Assembly (NCBI GenBank): GCA_035713725.1
Contig: DASTMZ010000051.1
Span: 1 to 64,000, forward strand
Direction: 5' to 3'
DNA length: 64,000 bases
Source of the DNA: DASQPR01 sp035713725
GTDB taxonomy: Bacteria > Actinomycetota > Actinomycetes > Mycobacteriales > Micromonosporaceae
Shown piece by piece: positions 8,869-17,624 of the stretch. Each line of letters opens with the position of its first letter. The stretch's first letter is position 1. Below the pieces are notes generated by a model. The model searched no databases. It saw nothing but the letters and a program-made list of their open reading frames with translations, and was not told the origin of the DNA. The translations under genes were made by a program, and so were the position numbers.

Positions 8869-9638
8869 ACCACGGTCACTGTTCGCTGAAGGTACGGCAG
8901 CGGCCGATGGCGTACGTCGGTGACGATCCGCCCGTCCACTAGCCGAATCAACCGTCGCGCATGATCGGCGACATCGGGTTCGTGAGTGATGAGCACGATC
9001 GTTCGGCCCGACTGGTTCAGCCGGTCGAGCACGGCGAGCACCTCGGCGGTCGAGTGGCTGTCCAGGTTCCCGGTCGGCTCGTCGGCGAGCACCAGCGCCG
9101 GTGCGGTGACCAGCGCGCGGGCCACCGCGACTCGTTGTTGCTGACCACCGGAGAGCTTGCTGGGCTCGTGGTTGGCGCGATCCCCGAGGCCGACGAGTTC
9201 CAGGGCGGCTCGGGCTCGGCGATGCCGTTCGCGCGCTTTCATCCCGGCATACGCCAGCGGCAGCTCGACGTTCGCTTGAGCGGTGGTCCGCGGAATCAGG
9301 TTGAACGACTGGAACACGAACCCGATCCGCCGGTTGCGGATCAGCGCGAGCCGGCGGTCCTCGAGTCGCGACACGTCCACGCCGTCGAGGAGATAGCGCC
9401 CGGCCGTCGGGATGTCGAGGCACCCGAGGATGTTCATCAGCGTCGACTTGCCGGAGCCGGACGCACCCATGATGGCTACGTAGTCGCCGCGCTCCACCGA
9501 GAACGAAACGCCGCGCAACGCGTGCACCGCGGTGTCTCCGTCGCCGTACGTCTTGACGACGTTCTCGACGTGCAGGACCGGCCGGATGGCGGTCACCGTA
9601 CGCAGACCGGCGCGCGGGTCAGCGGCAGGCTGCGCCAC
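8865..9638 (-). CDS. MacB/LolD-type ABC transporter ATP-binding protein
   Basis: A 257-residue ATPase with Walker A GASGSGKST, Q-loop FVFQSFNLIP, signature LSGGQQQRVAVARAL, Walker B ALVLADEPTGNLDS and H-loop LITHEPDVA, all standard for the MacB/LolD group. GTG at 9638 was chosen because it lies one base after the stop of the fusion protein and about 20 residues before the first conserved strand; the frame stays open further upstream inside the preceding gene but that part is low-complexity Ala-rich. It energises the FtsX-type permease encoded immediately downstream. Confidence 0.9.
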   Translation of the reverse strand: MAQPAADPRAGLRTVTAIRPVLHVENVVKTYGDGDTAVHALRGVSFSVERGDYVAIMGASGSGKSTLMNILGCLDIPTAGRYLLDGVDVSRLEDRRLALIRNRRIGFVFQSFNLIPRTTAQANVELPLAYAGMKARERHRRARAALELVGLGDRANHEPSKLSGGQQQRVAVARALVTAPALVLADEPTGNLDSHSTAEVLAVLDRLNQSGRTIVLITHEPDVADHARRLIRLVDGRIVTDVRHRPLPYLQRTVTVV

Positions 9639-9639
9639 G

Positions 9640-11400
9640 TCACTGCCCGCCGCCACCGGTGCCACCACCGCCTCCGGTGCCGCGACCTGTGCCGCCGCCA
9701 GTGCCCCGTCCGACGCCGCCACCGAACCCGGCGCCGCCTCCAAACCCGCCGAAACCGCCACCGCCAAAGCCGCCGAATCCAGTGCCGCCCAACGGGTTGG
9801 TCGTCGTGCCGCTGCTCGTGACGGATGGCAACACGACTTGTTCGCCGGCCTGCAACCCCGATGTGATCTCGGTCAGTGTGTCGCCGACCAAGCCGATGCC
9901 GACCGGCTGCCGTCGCGTCGTTCCGTTGTCATACACGGTGACGATCCCGGTTGAGCCGACGCCGGTGACCGCTGCGGACGGGATCGCCAGCACGTTCTGT
10001 TTCGACGCGGTGGTCACCACGACGTTCGTCGACTCGCCGATCCGGATGCCCTTCGGCAGCGTCTGGAGATCGATGACAACGCCGTAGCTCACCACGTTGT
10101 TCGACGTCGTCGCGGTCGGATCGATGGACGCGACAGTGCCGGTCGCGGTCGCGCCGGTGAGCGCGTTCCACGTCACGTTCGCGGGCATGTCGACGGCGAG
10201 CTTGGTCGCGTCCGCCTCGGCGAAGCTCGCGTCGATCTCCATCTTCGTGAGGTCGGCGATCTGCATGAAGCCGCCGGACGTGCTGCTCGATCCGGATCCG
10301 CTGCTGGACGCGCCGGAACCCGAACCGTTGCCGGATCCGCTGGAACCCGAACTGCCGGACCCGCCCGTGCTGCCACTCGACGCGCCGACCGTACCGTTGC
10401 GGGCAATGATCGTGCCCGCGATCGGTGCACGCAGCACCACACCGTCGACGGCGTCCTGCGCCGACGTGACGGCGTCCTGGGCCGAATCGACCTGAAGCTG
10501 CGCCGAGTCGATCGCGGTGGTGTCACCGGAGTCCTTCGCCCGAGTGAGGCTGTCCTCCGCCGACGTCAGGTTGTCCTTGGCGGTGGTGAGTTGCTCATCG
10601 GCCGAAGTGCCGTCGATGCGTGCGAGCGCCTGGCCCTTGGTCACCGCTTGACCGAGCTTCACGTAGATCGCCGTGACGATCCCGTTCGTGGCGAAGTTCG
10701 CGGTGACTACATCGGAACTCGCCACGGTCCCGGACGCGGATGCGGTCTGCGTCACGGTCTGCAGCCGGGCGGCGTACCGCAGCGCGCCGGCGGCCGAGGT
10801 GGCCCGCGCGGTGTCACCGCCGGCGACCGACAGGTACGCGAAGACGCCGCCAGCCGCCACGAGCGCGGCGAGGACGAGGTTGACGACGAGCGCCGGGCGT
10901 CGGATCTGCGTCGTGAGCCGTTTGACGAGACGCCATGGCGCGCCGAGTGGTCCGGCGTTGCCGCGTTGGGTGTCACCGAGGTCGATGTCGCCTAGGTCGG
11001 TCTCGCCAAGGTCGATCGTTTCCGCGGCGCCGCGTAGCCAACGATGACTGTGGACCGACTCGGTCGGCGTGCCGCCCGCACCGGTCCGAGTCGCGGCCGC
11101 TGGACGCCAGCCGTACCAGCCGTTGCGGCGGCTCGACGTCGAACCGGCGCTATCGGCAAACTCGGCCGCGTAGGAGAGCGACGCGCGCTCGGTCTGGCGT
11201 GCCTCATCCGACACATCGGTGGGATTGTCGCCGTCAAGGCGGTCGATCGGATCGGCGAGGGCGTCATTGCTCTGACCGCCGTCACCGGTCACGCCGCCGT
11301 CACCGGTCGCGTAGCCATCGGCGGACGCGTCGGCGTCCGCCGGCGCGCCGTCGGGCGCGTTCGGGCCGTCTGAGGGCACGGAGCCTTGCCGCGACTGCAT
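9640..11400 (-). CDS. HlyD/MacA-like membrane-fusion protein
   Basis: A 586-residue periplasmic-adaptor-type protein, longer than usual because about 165 cytoplasmic residues rich in Asp, Gly and Ala precede the single membrane helix (about 165-190, ALVVNLVLAALVAAGGVFAYL). After it come the lipoyl/biotinyl half (SDVVTANFATNGIVTAIYVK), a coiled-coil hairpin (TTAKDNLTSAEDSLTRAKDS), the second lipoyl half VVLRAPIAGTII, a Ser/Gly linker (about 345-375), beta-barrel domains, and a very Gly-rich tail. ATG at 11400 has GAAGGA eight bases upstream. It links the MacB-like exporter to the cell wall side; 35 bases separate it from the sensor kinase gene. Confidence 0.88.
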   Translation of the reverse strand: MQSRQGSVPSDGPNAPDGAPADADASADGYATGDGGVTGDGGQSNDALADPIDRLDGDNPTDVSDEARQTERASLSYAAEFADSAGSTSSRRNGWYGWRPAAATRTGAGGTPTESVHSHRWLRGAAETIDLGETDLGDIDLGDTQRGNAGPLGAPWRLVKRLTTQIRRPALVVNLVLAALVAAGGVFAYLSVAGGDTARATSAAGALRYAARLQTVTQTASASGTVASSDVVTANFATNGIVTAIYVKLGQAVTKGQALARIDGTSADEQLTTAKDNLTSAEDSLTRAKDSGDTTAIDSAQLQVDSAQDAVTSAQDAVDGVVLRAPIAGTIIARNGTVGASSGSTGGSGSSGSSGSGNGSGSGASSSGSGSSSTSGGFMQIADLTKMEIDASFAEADATKLAVDMPANVTWNALTGATATGTVASIDPTATTSNNVVSYGVVIDLQTLPKGIRIGESTNVVVTTASKQNVLAIPSAAVTGVGSTGIVTVYDNGTTRRQPVGIGLVGDTLTEITSGLQAGEQVVLPSVTSSGTTTNPLGGTGFGGFGGGGFGGFGGGAGFGGGVGRGTGGGTGRGTGGGGGTGGGGQ

Positions 11401-11435
11401 GGCCGAAATCCTTCAATGACGGGCTAGAGGCGAAC

Positions 11436-13283
11436 CTAGGGCTCGCTGGGAGTCAGCTGGGAATCAATGACCTGCGGCCCGCGGTCCGGGTCATCGGTGG
11501 CGAAGTCGTCGGCCGCCGTGTCGTCATCGTCAACCATGTCGTCGGGTGCGATGTCGTCGGTTGGCAAGCCGTTGCCCGCCATGTCCTCGCCAGCCATGTC
11601 GTCGGTTGGCAAGTCGTCGTCGCTGCCGGCGTTCGGTTCGGCCGGGAGAATGACACGGAAGCGACTGCCCGCGCCGGGTGCGGTGATCAGTTCGACGCGA
11701 CCGCCGTGCGCCTGCACGATCGCGGCGACGATGGCAAGCCCCAGCCCCGCGCCGCCATGGCGGCGATCGCGGCTGGGCTCGGTGCGGAACAGCCGCTCGA
11801 ACACGCGCTCCGCGTCAGCTTGCGACATGCCCGGCCCGCTGTCCGCCACCTCCAACACGGCCACCGGCGCATCAGGACCAGGGTCTGACCCGACGTGTAC
11901 GGTCGGCGTCCGGTCGTCCGTCTCGATGGCATCCAGATGCACGTCCGAGGCGTCGCGCCGAGGTCGACCGACGCGCACCACGATGCGGGTGCCATCCCCG
12001 GTGTGCTGCAACGCATTGCTCACCAGGTTCGTGACGACCTGACGCAGCCGGTCGGCGTCCCCGATCACGGTCACCGGCTCGAACGTGTTCGACGCGTCGT
12101 CCAACGCGGCGAGTTGTACGAAGCGGGTCGGCACGCGTACGTGTGCGTCCCGTACTGTCTCGGCGGCCACGCCGAGCAGGTCGACCGGCTGACGGGCGAG
12201 CGGACGTTCCTCGTCCAGCCGGGCGAGCAGCAGCAGATCGTTGACGAGCACACGCATGCGTCCGACCTCGTTCTCGATGCGGCCCATCGCCTCGTCGAGT
12301 TCGGGGCCGGGCGGCGTGCCGCCGCGGCGGTATAGCTCGGCAAATCCTTGGATCGATGTCAATGGCGTACGCAACTCGTGCGACGCGTCCGCGAGGAACT
12401 GCCGCAGCCGTTGCTCCGAGGCGGTACGTGCGTGCATGGCTGCCTCGACGCGGCCGAGCATGGCGTTCAGCGCGGTGCCGAGCCGGCCGGACTCGGTGTG
12501 TGGGTCCACGTCGGCGACCCGTCGCGACAAGTCCTCGGTCGCGACCACCTCGCCGGCCACCCGTTCCATCCGGGTCAACGGCCGCAAACCGATGCGTACC
12601 ACGCTGGATGCCGCGAGCCCGAGCATCAGCAACACGAGTGCCACCACGAGGCTGTCGATCGCGATCAGGTTTGTGGACGTGCTCTGCACGTCGCGGAGCG
12701 AGACGCCGGACACGCCGGTGAACCCGAGCTGACCGAGCGAGTAGGACATCACGCGCCACGGTGTGCCGTCCTGCCCGGGCACGGTATACGGCCCGCTGTC
12801 CCGGTGCGCGAGAATGCTCGACCACGCGCCGAGATCGGGACCGGTGGTGTCGGACGTCGAACCGGTGATCTGCTCGCCCGTGTCGATCGCATACTGCGTT
12901 CCGTCCGGCGCGAACAGCAGCAGCCGGAAGTCCTGGCCGAGCCCGTTGCGCGGGCGCGGCAGCTGGCCGACAAGGGGCCGATCTGCGTTCACACGCGCCT
13001 GGTCGGCGCGGGCCTGCGCGGTCAGTTGCGCGTCCACGCGTCCGATGAGATACGAGCGGATGAGCAGCACGCCGGCGGTGCTAGCAACGATCAGCGCCAC
13101 GCTGGCGAGCACCACCATCGCAGCGACCAGGCGGGTGCGCAGCGTCCACTCGCGCCACGGCCGTACCCGGACGGTCAATGCGCGGCCGGGCCACCGACGT
13201 GCCACGCGGTCGCGTAGTGCACGAACGGCGGCCCGCCATCCGGCTCGCGGTGACGCCCGCACGTGGACGCGCGGTCGGCGCAT
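11436..13283 (-). CDS. OmpR-class sensor histidine kinase
   Basis: A 615-residue membrane kinase. Two membrane helices (about residues 51-77 and 205-232) flank an outside sensor domain; then HAMP, a HisKA domain with the phospho-acceptor box SHELRTPLTSIQGFAELYRR, and an HATPase with N box NLVSNALQHTGD, G1 DSGPGMS and G2 GGAGLGLAIV. An acidic C-terminal tail (about 560-615) made of irregular DDMAG/LPTDD repeats follows. ATG at 13283 overlaps the response regulator stop in TGATG. It pairs with the regulator just upstream and probably controls the exporter genes downstream. Confidence 0.92.
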   Translation of the reverse strand: MRRPRVHVRASPRAGWRAAVRALRDRVARRWPGRALTVRVRPWREWTLRTRLVAAMVVLASVALIVASTAGVLLIRSYLIGRVDAQLTAQARADQARVNADRPLVGQLPRPRNGLGQDFRLLLFAPDGTQYAIDTGEQITGSTSDTTGPDLGAWSSILAHRDSGPYTVPGQDGTPWRVMSYSLGQLGFTGVSGVSLRDVQSTSTNLIAIDSLVVALVLLMLGLAASSVVRIGLRPLTRMERVAGEVVATEDLSRRVADVDPHTESGRLGTALNAMLGRVEAAMHARTASEQRLRQFLADASHELRTPLTSIQGFAELYRRGGTPPGPELDEAMGRIENEVGRMRVLVNDLLLLARLDEERPLARQPVDLLGVAAETVRDAHVRVPTRFVQLAALDDASNTFEPVTVIGDADRLRQVVTNLVSNALQHTGDGTRIVVRVGRPRRDASDVHLDAIETDDRTPTVHVGSDPGPDAPVAVLEVADSGPGMSQADAERVFERLFRTEPSRDRRHGGAGLGLAIVAAIVQAHGGRVELITAPGAGSRFRVILPAEPNAGSDDDLPTDDMAGEDMAGNGLPTDDIAPDDMVDDDDTAADDFATDDPDRGPQVIDSQLTPSEP

Positions 13284-14008
13284 CAGTCGTCGCCACCCCG
13301 CGGCAGCCGCAGCGCGTACCCGACACCGCGCACCGTGTGAATGAGTGCCGGACCGGCCTTGTCGATCTTGCGACGCAGGTAGTAGACGTACGACTCGACG
13401 ATGCGCCCGTCGCCACCGAAGTCGTAGCTCCACACTCGATCGAGGATCTGCGCCTTGCTCACCACGCGGCCGGCGTTGGTCATCAGGTAGCGCAGCAGGT
13501 TGAACTCGGTCGGCGACAGCTCGATGAGCTTCCCGGCACGGCGCACCTCGTGCGCGTCCTCGTCCATCTCCAGGTCGGCGTAGCTCAACAGCGCGGTGTC
13601 CGGCGTGTTGCGGTCGAATTGGCTGCGCCGCAGGATCGCACGGATCCGCAGCACAACCTCCTCCAGGCTGAAGGGCTTCGTCACGTAGTCGTCCGCACCG
13701 ACGGTAAGGCCGGAGATCCGGTCTTCCACCGCGTCCCGAGCGGTCAGGAACAGCACCGGCACCGGCCGGCTGGCACGCAGCCGCCGGGCCACCTGGAAAC
13801 CGTCCAGGTCCGGCAGCATCACGTCGAGTACCACCAGATCGGGTTCGAACTCCTCGGCGGCGATCAGCGCATCGTTGCCGCTCACCGACGTACGCACGTC
13901 GAAGTCGGTCAACCGCAAAGTCGCGGACAGCAGCGCACAGATGTTCGGTTCGTCGTCAACCACGAGCACCCGAGTCGCGCGGGCGCCGTTGGGCTCGTTG
14001 GGGCGCAA
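13283..14008 (-). CDS. OmpR-family response regulator
   Basis: A 241-residue regulator. Receiver domain: acidic pair in VLVVDDE, phospho-acceptor Asp in DLVVLDVMLPDLDG, Thr in VLFLTARDA and Lys in YVTKPFSLEE. C-terminal winged helix: ELSPTEFNLLRYLM, VWSYDFGGDGRIVESYVYYL and IHTVRGVGYAL. The start is placed at TTG 14008, because GGAGAGG lies seven bases upstream and this gives about 11 residues before the first beta strand; the frame continues upstream to 14098 with no family match. It is the first gene of the operon that runs kinase, fusion protein, ATPase, permease, anchored protein. Confidence 0.88.
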   Translation of the reverse strand: MRPNEPNGARATRVLVVDDEPNICALLSATLRLTDFDVRTSVSGNDALIAAEEFEPDLVVLDVMLPDLDGFQVARRLRASRPVPVLFLTARDAVEDRISGLTVGADDYVTKPFSLEEVVLRIRAILRRSQFDRNTPDTALLSYADLEMDEDAHEVRRAGKLIELSPTEFNLLRYLMTNAGRVVSKAQILDRVWSYDFGGDGRIVESYVYYLRRKIDKAGPALIHTVRGVGYALRLPRGGDD

Positions 14009-14373
14009 GCGGCAACCTCTCCGTCCCACGAACGCGAATCGCGCCGAGGCGATGCACCGGCCGCGGCGCGTCCGGCACGGCATGCCTTCGTGGGACAAAC
14101 AATGCTGCTGAGAGCCGTCTGCCTCGACCCGCGGGTCCGACCTCAGCCACCGAAAGGGGAAAGCAGCAAAGGTCTATCACCGGCGGCTGGACCGAATCTG
14201 GGGACAACCTCGGAGTTCGCTGGGGATGCGCGCGAGCTCGGGCGGAGGCACCCGGCGAATCGCCCGTTAACGCCGGCTAACGACGGGTACGTGTCGGGCA
14301 AATCATGTGAAACGTCACCGCACCGTGCGAGTGGCGCGCGCGATGCTAGCGACGTCCGTTAGCGTGACGTGTC
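14009..14373. other. Divergent promoter region, 365 bases
   Basis: No gene is supported here. It separates the reverse-strand exporter operon from the forward-strand lipoprotein gene and must hold promoters for both. A near-palindrome centred near 14270 (CCCGTTA... TAACGACGGG, about 14263-14287) is a candidate operator. Confidence 0.35.
14360..14365 (+). promoter_or_regulatory. -10 hexamer TAGCGT of a leaderless transcript
   Basis: TAGCGT ends eight bases before the ATG at 14374 and no ribosome site is present, so transcription should begin at or next to the start codon. Confidence 0.55.
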
Positions 14374-15315
14374 ATGGCGCACGTCCGCACCGGCGTACCC
14401 GGCACGAGGCGTACGTTCGCCGTGCTTGCCACCGCGACGGTCGCGCTGATCGGACTCAGCGGGTGCTTCCTGCATCCGTCCACGCCGTCGGCCAACGGGT
14501 CGTTCGTCGCCGGCGCCTCGGTCGCCTCGCAACCTGCCTCACCGCGGAGCCTGGGCTTCGACCCGCTCACGGTGGTCAGCGCCGCGGTGCCGTCGGCGGT
14601 CAAGGCCTACATCTCCGCGCACGGCGGCCACTCGGCGATCGAGGTCGCGGATCGGGCCACTGGCGCGGCACTCGCGATCAACGGCGACAAGACCTTCCAG
14701 ACCGCGAGCATCGTGAAGTTCGACATCCTGGCCACCAGGCTCTATCAGCATCAGCAGGCGGGCACCACGATGTCCGCGCACGAAAAGAGCCTCGCGTTCA
14801 AGATGATCACCATGAGCGACAACAACGCCGCGTCGGCGTTGTTCGCGATGGACGGCTCGGCGGCCGGCCTGACCACGGCGAACAAGGTCTTCGGCATGGA
14901 GGCAACGCATGTGGCGTCCGCGTGGGGCCTCACCCACACCACGCCGACCGATCAGATCCGGCTGATGTCGACCGTGATGGATGCCAACGGCCCGATCAAC
15001 GCAACGAACCAGACCTACATTCTGACCTTGATGAGTCAGGTCGAGCCGGATCAGCGTTGGGGCGTGCCGGCCGCGGCCAGCCCGGACTCGACGAACGTGT
15101 ACGTCAAGAACGGTTGGGACACCATGACGGCGTACGGCGGTCTGTGGGGCGACAACAGCATCGGGCGGATCGTCGAACCCGGCCACGACTGGCTGGTCGC
15201 GGTGATGTCGAACTACAACCGGACCGACAGCGCCGGACACCATCTCGACGGTGAGCTGGCAACACTCGCGGTCGGCGGCCTGCGGCTGCAGGCTCAGCTC
15301 GCCAGCGCGCGCTGA
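14374..15315 (+). CDS. Class A beta-lactamase-like serine hydrolase, lipoprotein
   Basis: A 313-residue exported protein. The N-terminus is a lipoprotein signal with lipobox LSGC (Cys31). The mature part has the three penicillin-recognising motifs in order: SIVK (Ser112, Lys115), SDN (148-150) and KNG (245-247) in place of KTG. The usual class A Glu166 motif ExxLN is not evident, which argues for a PBP-like or general serine-hydrolase role rather than an efficient beta-lactamase. It lies divergently from the two-component/exporter operon, which could respond to envelope stress; that link is inference. Confidence 0.82.
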   Translation: MAHVRTGVPGTRRTFAVLATATVALIGLSGCFLHPSTPSANGSFVAGASVASQPASPRSLGFDPLTVVSAAVPSAVKAYISAHGGHSAIEVADRATGAALAINGDKTFQTASIVKFDILATRLYQHQQAGTTMSAHEKSLAFKMITMSDNNAASALFAMDGSAAGLTTANKVFGMEATHVASAWGLTHTTPTDQIRLMSTVMDANGPINATNQTYILTLMSQVEPDQRWGVPAAASPDSTNVYVKNGWDTMTAYGGLWGDNSIGRIVEPGHDWLVAVMSNYNRTDSAGHHLDGELATLAVGGLRLQAQLASAR

Positions 15316-15320
15316 CTCCC

Positions 15321-15385
15321 GCGTGGCCGGTAACGGGGGTTGGCCGGCCATGGGGTGGCCGGTAATGGGCGCGGCCGGTAACGGT
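15321..15385. repeat. Degenerate GGCCGGTAACGG tandem repeat
   Basis: Four units of 15-17 bp built on GTGGCCGGTAACGGG lie between two convergent genes (15321, 15338, 15355 and 15370). The third unit differs by one base, the second by more. No hairpin terminator is otherwise present in this gap. Confidence 0.6.
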
Positions 15386-15404
15386 GACTATGCCGGCTAA
15401 GGGA

Positions 15405-16640
15405 CTATGCCGCCGCGATCACGACCACGTCACCCGCGGATAGTCCCGACGTGATCTCGGTGCCCTGGTCGCCCGCGAGACCGACGGTGACCGTACGGGT
15501 CGCGTCGCCGGTCGGTGTGCGTACCCGCACGGTCGCGCTGTTGCCGGTCAGGTTCGACAACGCGGCACTCGGCACGTAGAGCACGTTGGAAGCCGACGCG
15601 GTCACCACGGCCGCGACGGCGCTCTGTCCGATCAGCAGATCCGACGGCGGGTTTACGAATTCCAGCTGCACGCCGTAGCGGACAAGCTGCCCGGATGTCG
15701 TACCGGCCGGGTCGATCTCGGTGACCGTGGCCGGGTAGGACGTTCCGGCGTGGTCGGCCAGCGTCACGGTGGCCTTCTGCCCGATCGCCACCGCCGCGAC
15801 ATCCGCCTCGGAGAACTGCGCCTCGACGGCGAGCGAGTTCAGGCCGCCCATCACGATGAAGCCCGAACCGCCTGACGTGGCGGTCTGGCCGACCGAACCG
15901 GAGACCGACAGCACGCGTCCGTCGCTCGGCGCGACGATCTTCGTACCGGTCAGTGCCGTCTCGGCTTGCTCGAGCGAGAGTTCGGCATTGTTCACCGCTT
16001 GCTGGGCACGCATCAGCGGATCCGTACCCGTGCTCTGATTCGACGAACCGCGGCCCGCACCGGACCCGCCGCCGCACGTTTGTGTGCCGGTGGGCGCCGG
16101 TGCACCGGTCGGGTGACGGCTCGGACTCGGCGACGGGGTCGGCGACGCCGACGGATGCGGCGAAGGACTCGCGGACGGCGATGGCGACGGTGCCGGGGCC
16201 AACGCGAACGCGGCGGCGGCCACGCACGGCGCCGAAGTTGGCGTGGCGTTCGCCGTGGCCTGCTGCTCGGCGAGCGCGAGGTTGGTGTTCGCGGCGTCCA
16301 ACGCGGACTGCGCGGACGAGACTGCGGCTTCGGCATCCGTCGGGTCGATCGTCGCCAGCGTTTCGCCGGTCGTGACGTGGTCGCCCGCCTTCACGTTCAA
16401 GGTGCTGACCGTGCCGGTCGCGCCGAACGTCAACGCGCGGGAATCGATCGGCGCGACGGTCCCGGATGCCGACGTGGTCACCGTGACGGTGCCGTCCCGT
16501 ACGGTGAACGTAGTCTGCGTCGGCCGGCCGCCGGAACCGTTGCCCGACAACGACCACACCGCTGCCGCCACCCCGGCCAGCACGACGACCGCGGCCGTCG
16601 CGATCACGGCGACCCGCCGCCGGGACAGCCCGAATCTCAT
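15405..16640 (-). CDS. Second HlyD-type membrane-fusion protein
   Basis: A 411-residue adaptor: one N-terminal membrane helix (about residues 8-32), lipoyl half (SRALTFGATGTVSTLNVKAG), coiled-coil arms (AAVSSAQSALDAANTNLALA and RAQQAVNNAELSLEQAETAL), second lipoyl half KIVAPSDGRVLSVSG and beta-barrel domains. The hairpin between the arms is interrupted by a roughly 60-residue Pro/Ser/Ala segment and a Cys-containing CGGGSGAGRGSS piece (about 145-205), which is odd for this family. No ATPase or permease gene adjoins it, so it may serve the MacB-like pump of the neighbouring operon. Upstream CACACT eight bases before the ATG fits a leaderless start. Confidence 0.85.
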   Translation of the reverse strand: MRFGLSRRRVAVIATAAVVVLAGVAAAVWSLSGNGSGGRPTQTTFTVRDGTVTVTTSASGTVAPIDSRALTFGATGTVSTLNVKAGDHVTTGETLATIDPTDAEAAVSSAQSALDAANTNLALAEQQATANATPTSAPCVAAAAFALAPAPSPSPSASPSPHPSASPTPSPSPSRHPTGAPAPTGTQTCGGGSGAGRGSSNQSTGTDPLMRAQQAVNNAELSLEQAETALTGTKIVAPSDGRVLSVSGSVGQTATSGGSGFIVMGGLNSLAVEAQFSEADVAAVAIGQKATVTLADHAGTSYPATVTEIDPAGTTSGQLVRYGVQLEFVNPPSDLLIGQSAVAAVVTASASNVLYVPSAALSNLTGNSATVRVRTPTGDATRTVTVGLAGDQGTEITSGLSAGDVVVIAAA

Positions 16641-16804
16641 GGTGTGGCAGTGTGCGGCGCGCGGCTCCTCGTTAGCTGGGCCGTGCCTGGGAGCAAGCTT
16701 AAAGAAGCGATCCCAGCCGATTCCGAGCTTCGCCTGACGCCATATCCAGGTCCGTCGTATCTGATCGTCCACGGCACGCTGGTGCGCGCCGCGGGGAGGA
16801 ACAC

Positions 16805-17437
16805 GTGAGAATGCCGCTGCCGGGTCGTGCCGCCGCCATCGCGCTGATCGGTGTGACGGCCGCGTGGATCCTCGCTGGTTGCGGCGGTGGATCGCCCACC
16901 AACGCGGCCGGCACGCCGACGTCGGCCGCGACCGGACGCAACGCGGACATCCAGGCATACGTGTCATGCCTCAGCCAACACGGCGTCACGCTGGCCTCAC
17001 GCGCGCCGTTCGCCGGTCGGTCCGGCGGGCCGCGACCGTCCTTCAGCCGAGGCCCGAGACCGTCCCGGTCGCCCGGCGCTGGCGGTTTCGGTGGTGGTGG
17101 CTTCGGCGGCGGCGGCTTCGGAGGCGGGTTCGGCGGATTGTTCGGCGACCCCACCAACCCGCCGCCGGGCGTGAGCGCGGCAACCTGGTCTGCGGCGTTG
17201 TCGGCCTGCAAGTCGCTGCAACCGACGGCGGCCGCCGGGGCATTCAACAACAGCCAGTTCACGGCCTACCGCAACTGCCTTCAGTCCCACGGCGTGACGC
17301 TCTCCGGCGGCGCCGGCGGACTGTCCACAAGCGACCCGAAGGTTGCCGCGGCGCTGAAGACCTGCGCGCCGCTCCGGCCGTCCGCACCGCCGCGCGGGCC
17401 GGCCGGCCCAACCCCGGCGCCGAGCGCGTCCGGCTGA
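16805..17437 (+). CDS. Lipoprotein with two YxxCLxxHGVTL motifs
   Basis: A 210-residue predicted lipoprotein (lipobox LAGC, Cys26). The mature protein contains the same short motif twice, AYVSCLSQHGVTL (about 51-63) and AYRNCLQSHGVTL (about 147-159), separated by a Gly/Phe-rich stretch of GGFGGG repeats. Small secreted proteins with one such CxxxHG motif often accompany MacB/HlyD genes in Actinobacteria, and this gene is divergent from a HlyD gene here. GTG at 16805 follows GGGGAGG five bases upstream. The Cys and His pairs could bind metal or haem, or form disulfides; no function is established. Confidence 0.72.
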   Translation: MRMPLPGRAAAIALIGVTAAWILAGCGGGSPTNAAGTPTSAATGRNADIQAYVSCLSQHGVTLASRAPFAGRSGGPRPSFSRGPRPSRSPGAGGFGGGGFGGGGFGGGFGGLFGDPTNPPPGVSAATWSAALSACKSLQPTAAAGAFNNSQFTAYRNCLQSHGVTLSGGAGGLSTSDPKVAAALKTCAPLRPSAPPRGPAGPTPAPSASG

Positions 17438-17456
17438 CGTAACAACACCCTGGCCA

Positions 17457-17508
17457 CCGCCGGGGCGCTGCGCGGTCCACCCTGACCCACCGCGCAGTGC
17501 CCCGGCGG
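17457..17508. terminator. 20-bp stem bidirectional terminator
   Basis: CCGCCGGGGC plus ten more bases (17457-17476) pairs with 17489-17508 over 20 positions with a single G-U wobble; the loop is 12 bases. It follows the lipoprotein stop by 20 bases and is followed by the pyrimidine-rich TCTGTTTCTCC. Confidence 0.85.
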
Positions 17509-17520
17509 TCTGTTTCTCCG

Positions 17521-17598
17521 CTGGTTCGATCGCCTGGTTCGATCGCCTGGTTCGATCGCCTGGTTCGATCGCCTGGTGCCGTCGCCTCGTTCTGTCGC
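17521..17598. repeat. 13-bp tandem repeat between convergent genes
   Basis: CTGGTTCGATCGC is repeated four times exactly (17521, 17534, 17547, 17560) and twice in degenerate form (17573, 17586). It occupies the gap between the terminator and the end of the Pnkp gene. Confidence 0.85.
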
Positions 17599-17624
17599 GC
17601 GGTCCGCGGTTGGCCCGCGGTGCG

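Noticed and set aside
14374..15315. Naming the lipoprotein a true class A beta-lactamase
   Set aside because: The SxxK, SDN and KxG motifs are present but the deacylating Glu motif is not clear.
17521..17598. CRISPR-like array
   Set aside because: Direct repeats have no spacers, and no cas gene is present; it is a simple tandem repeat.
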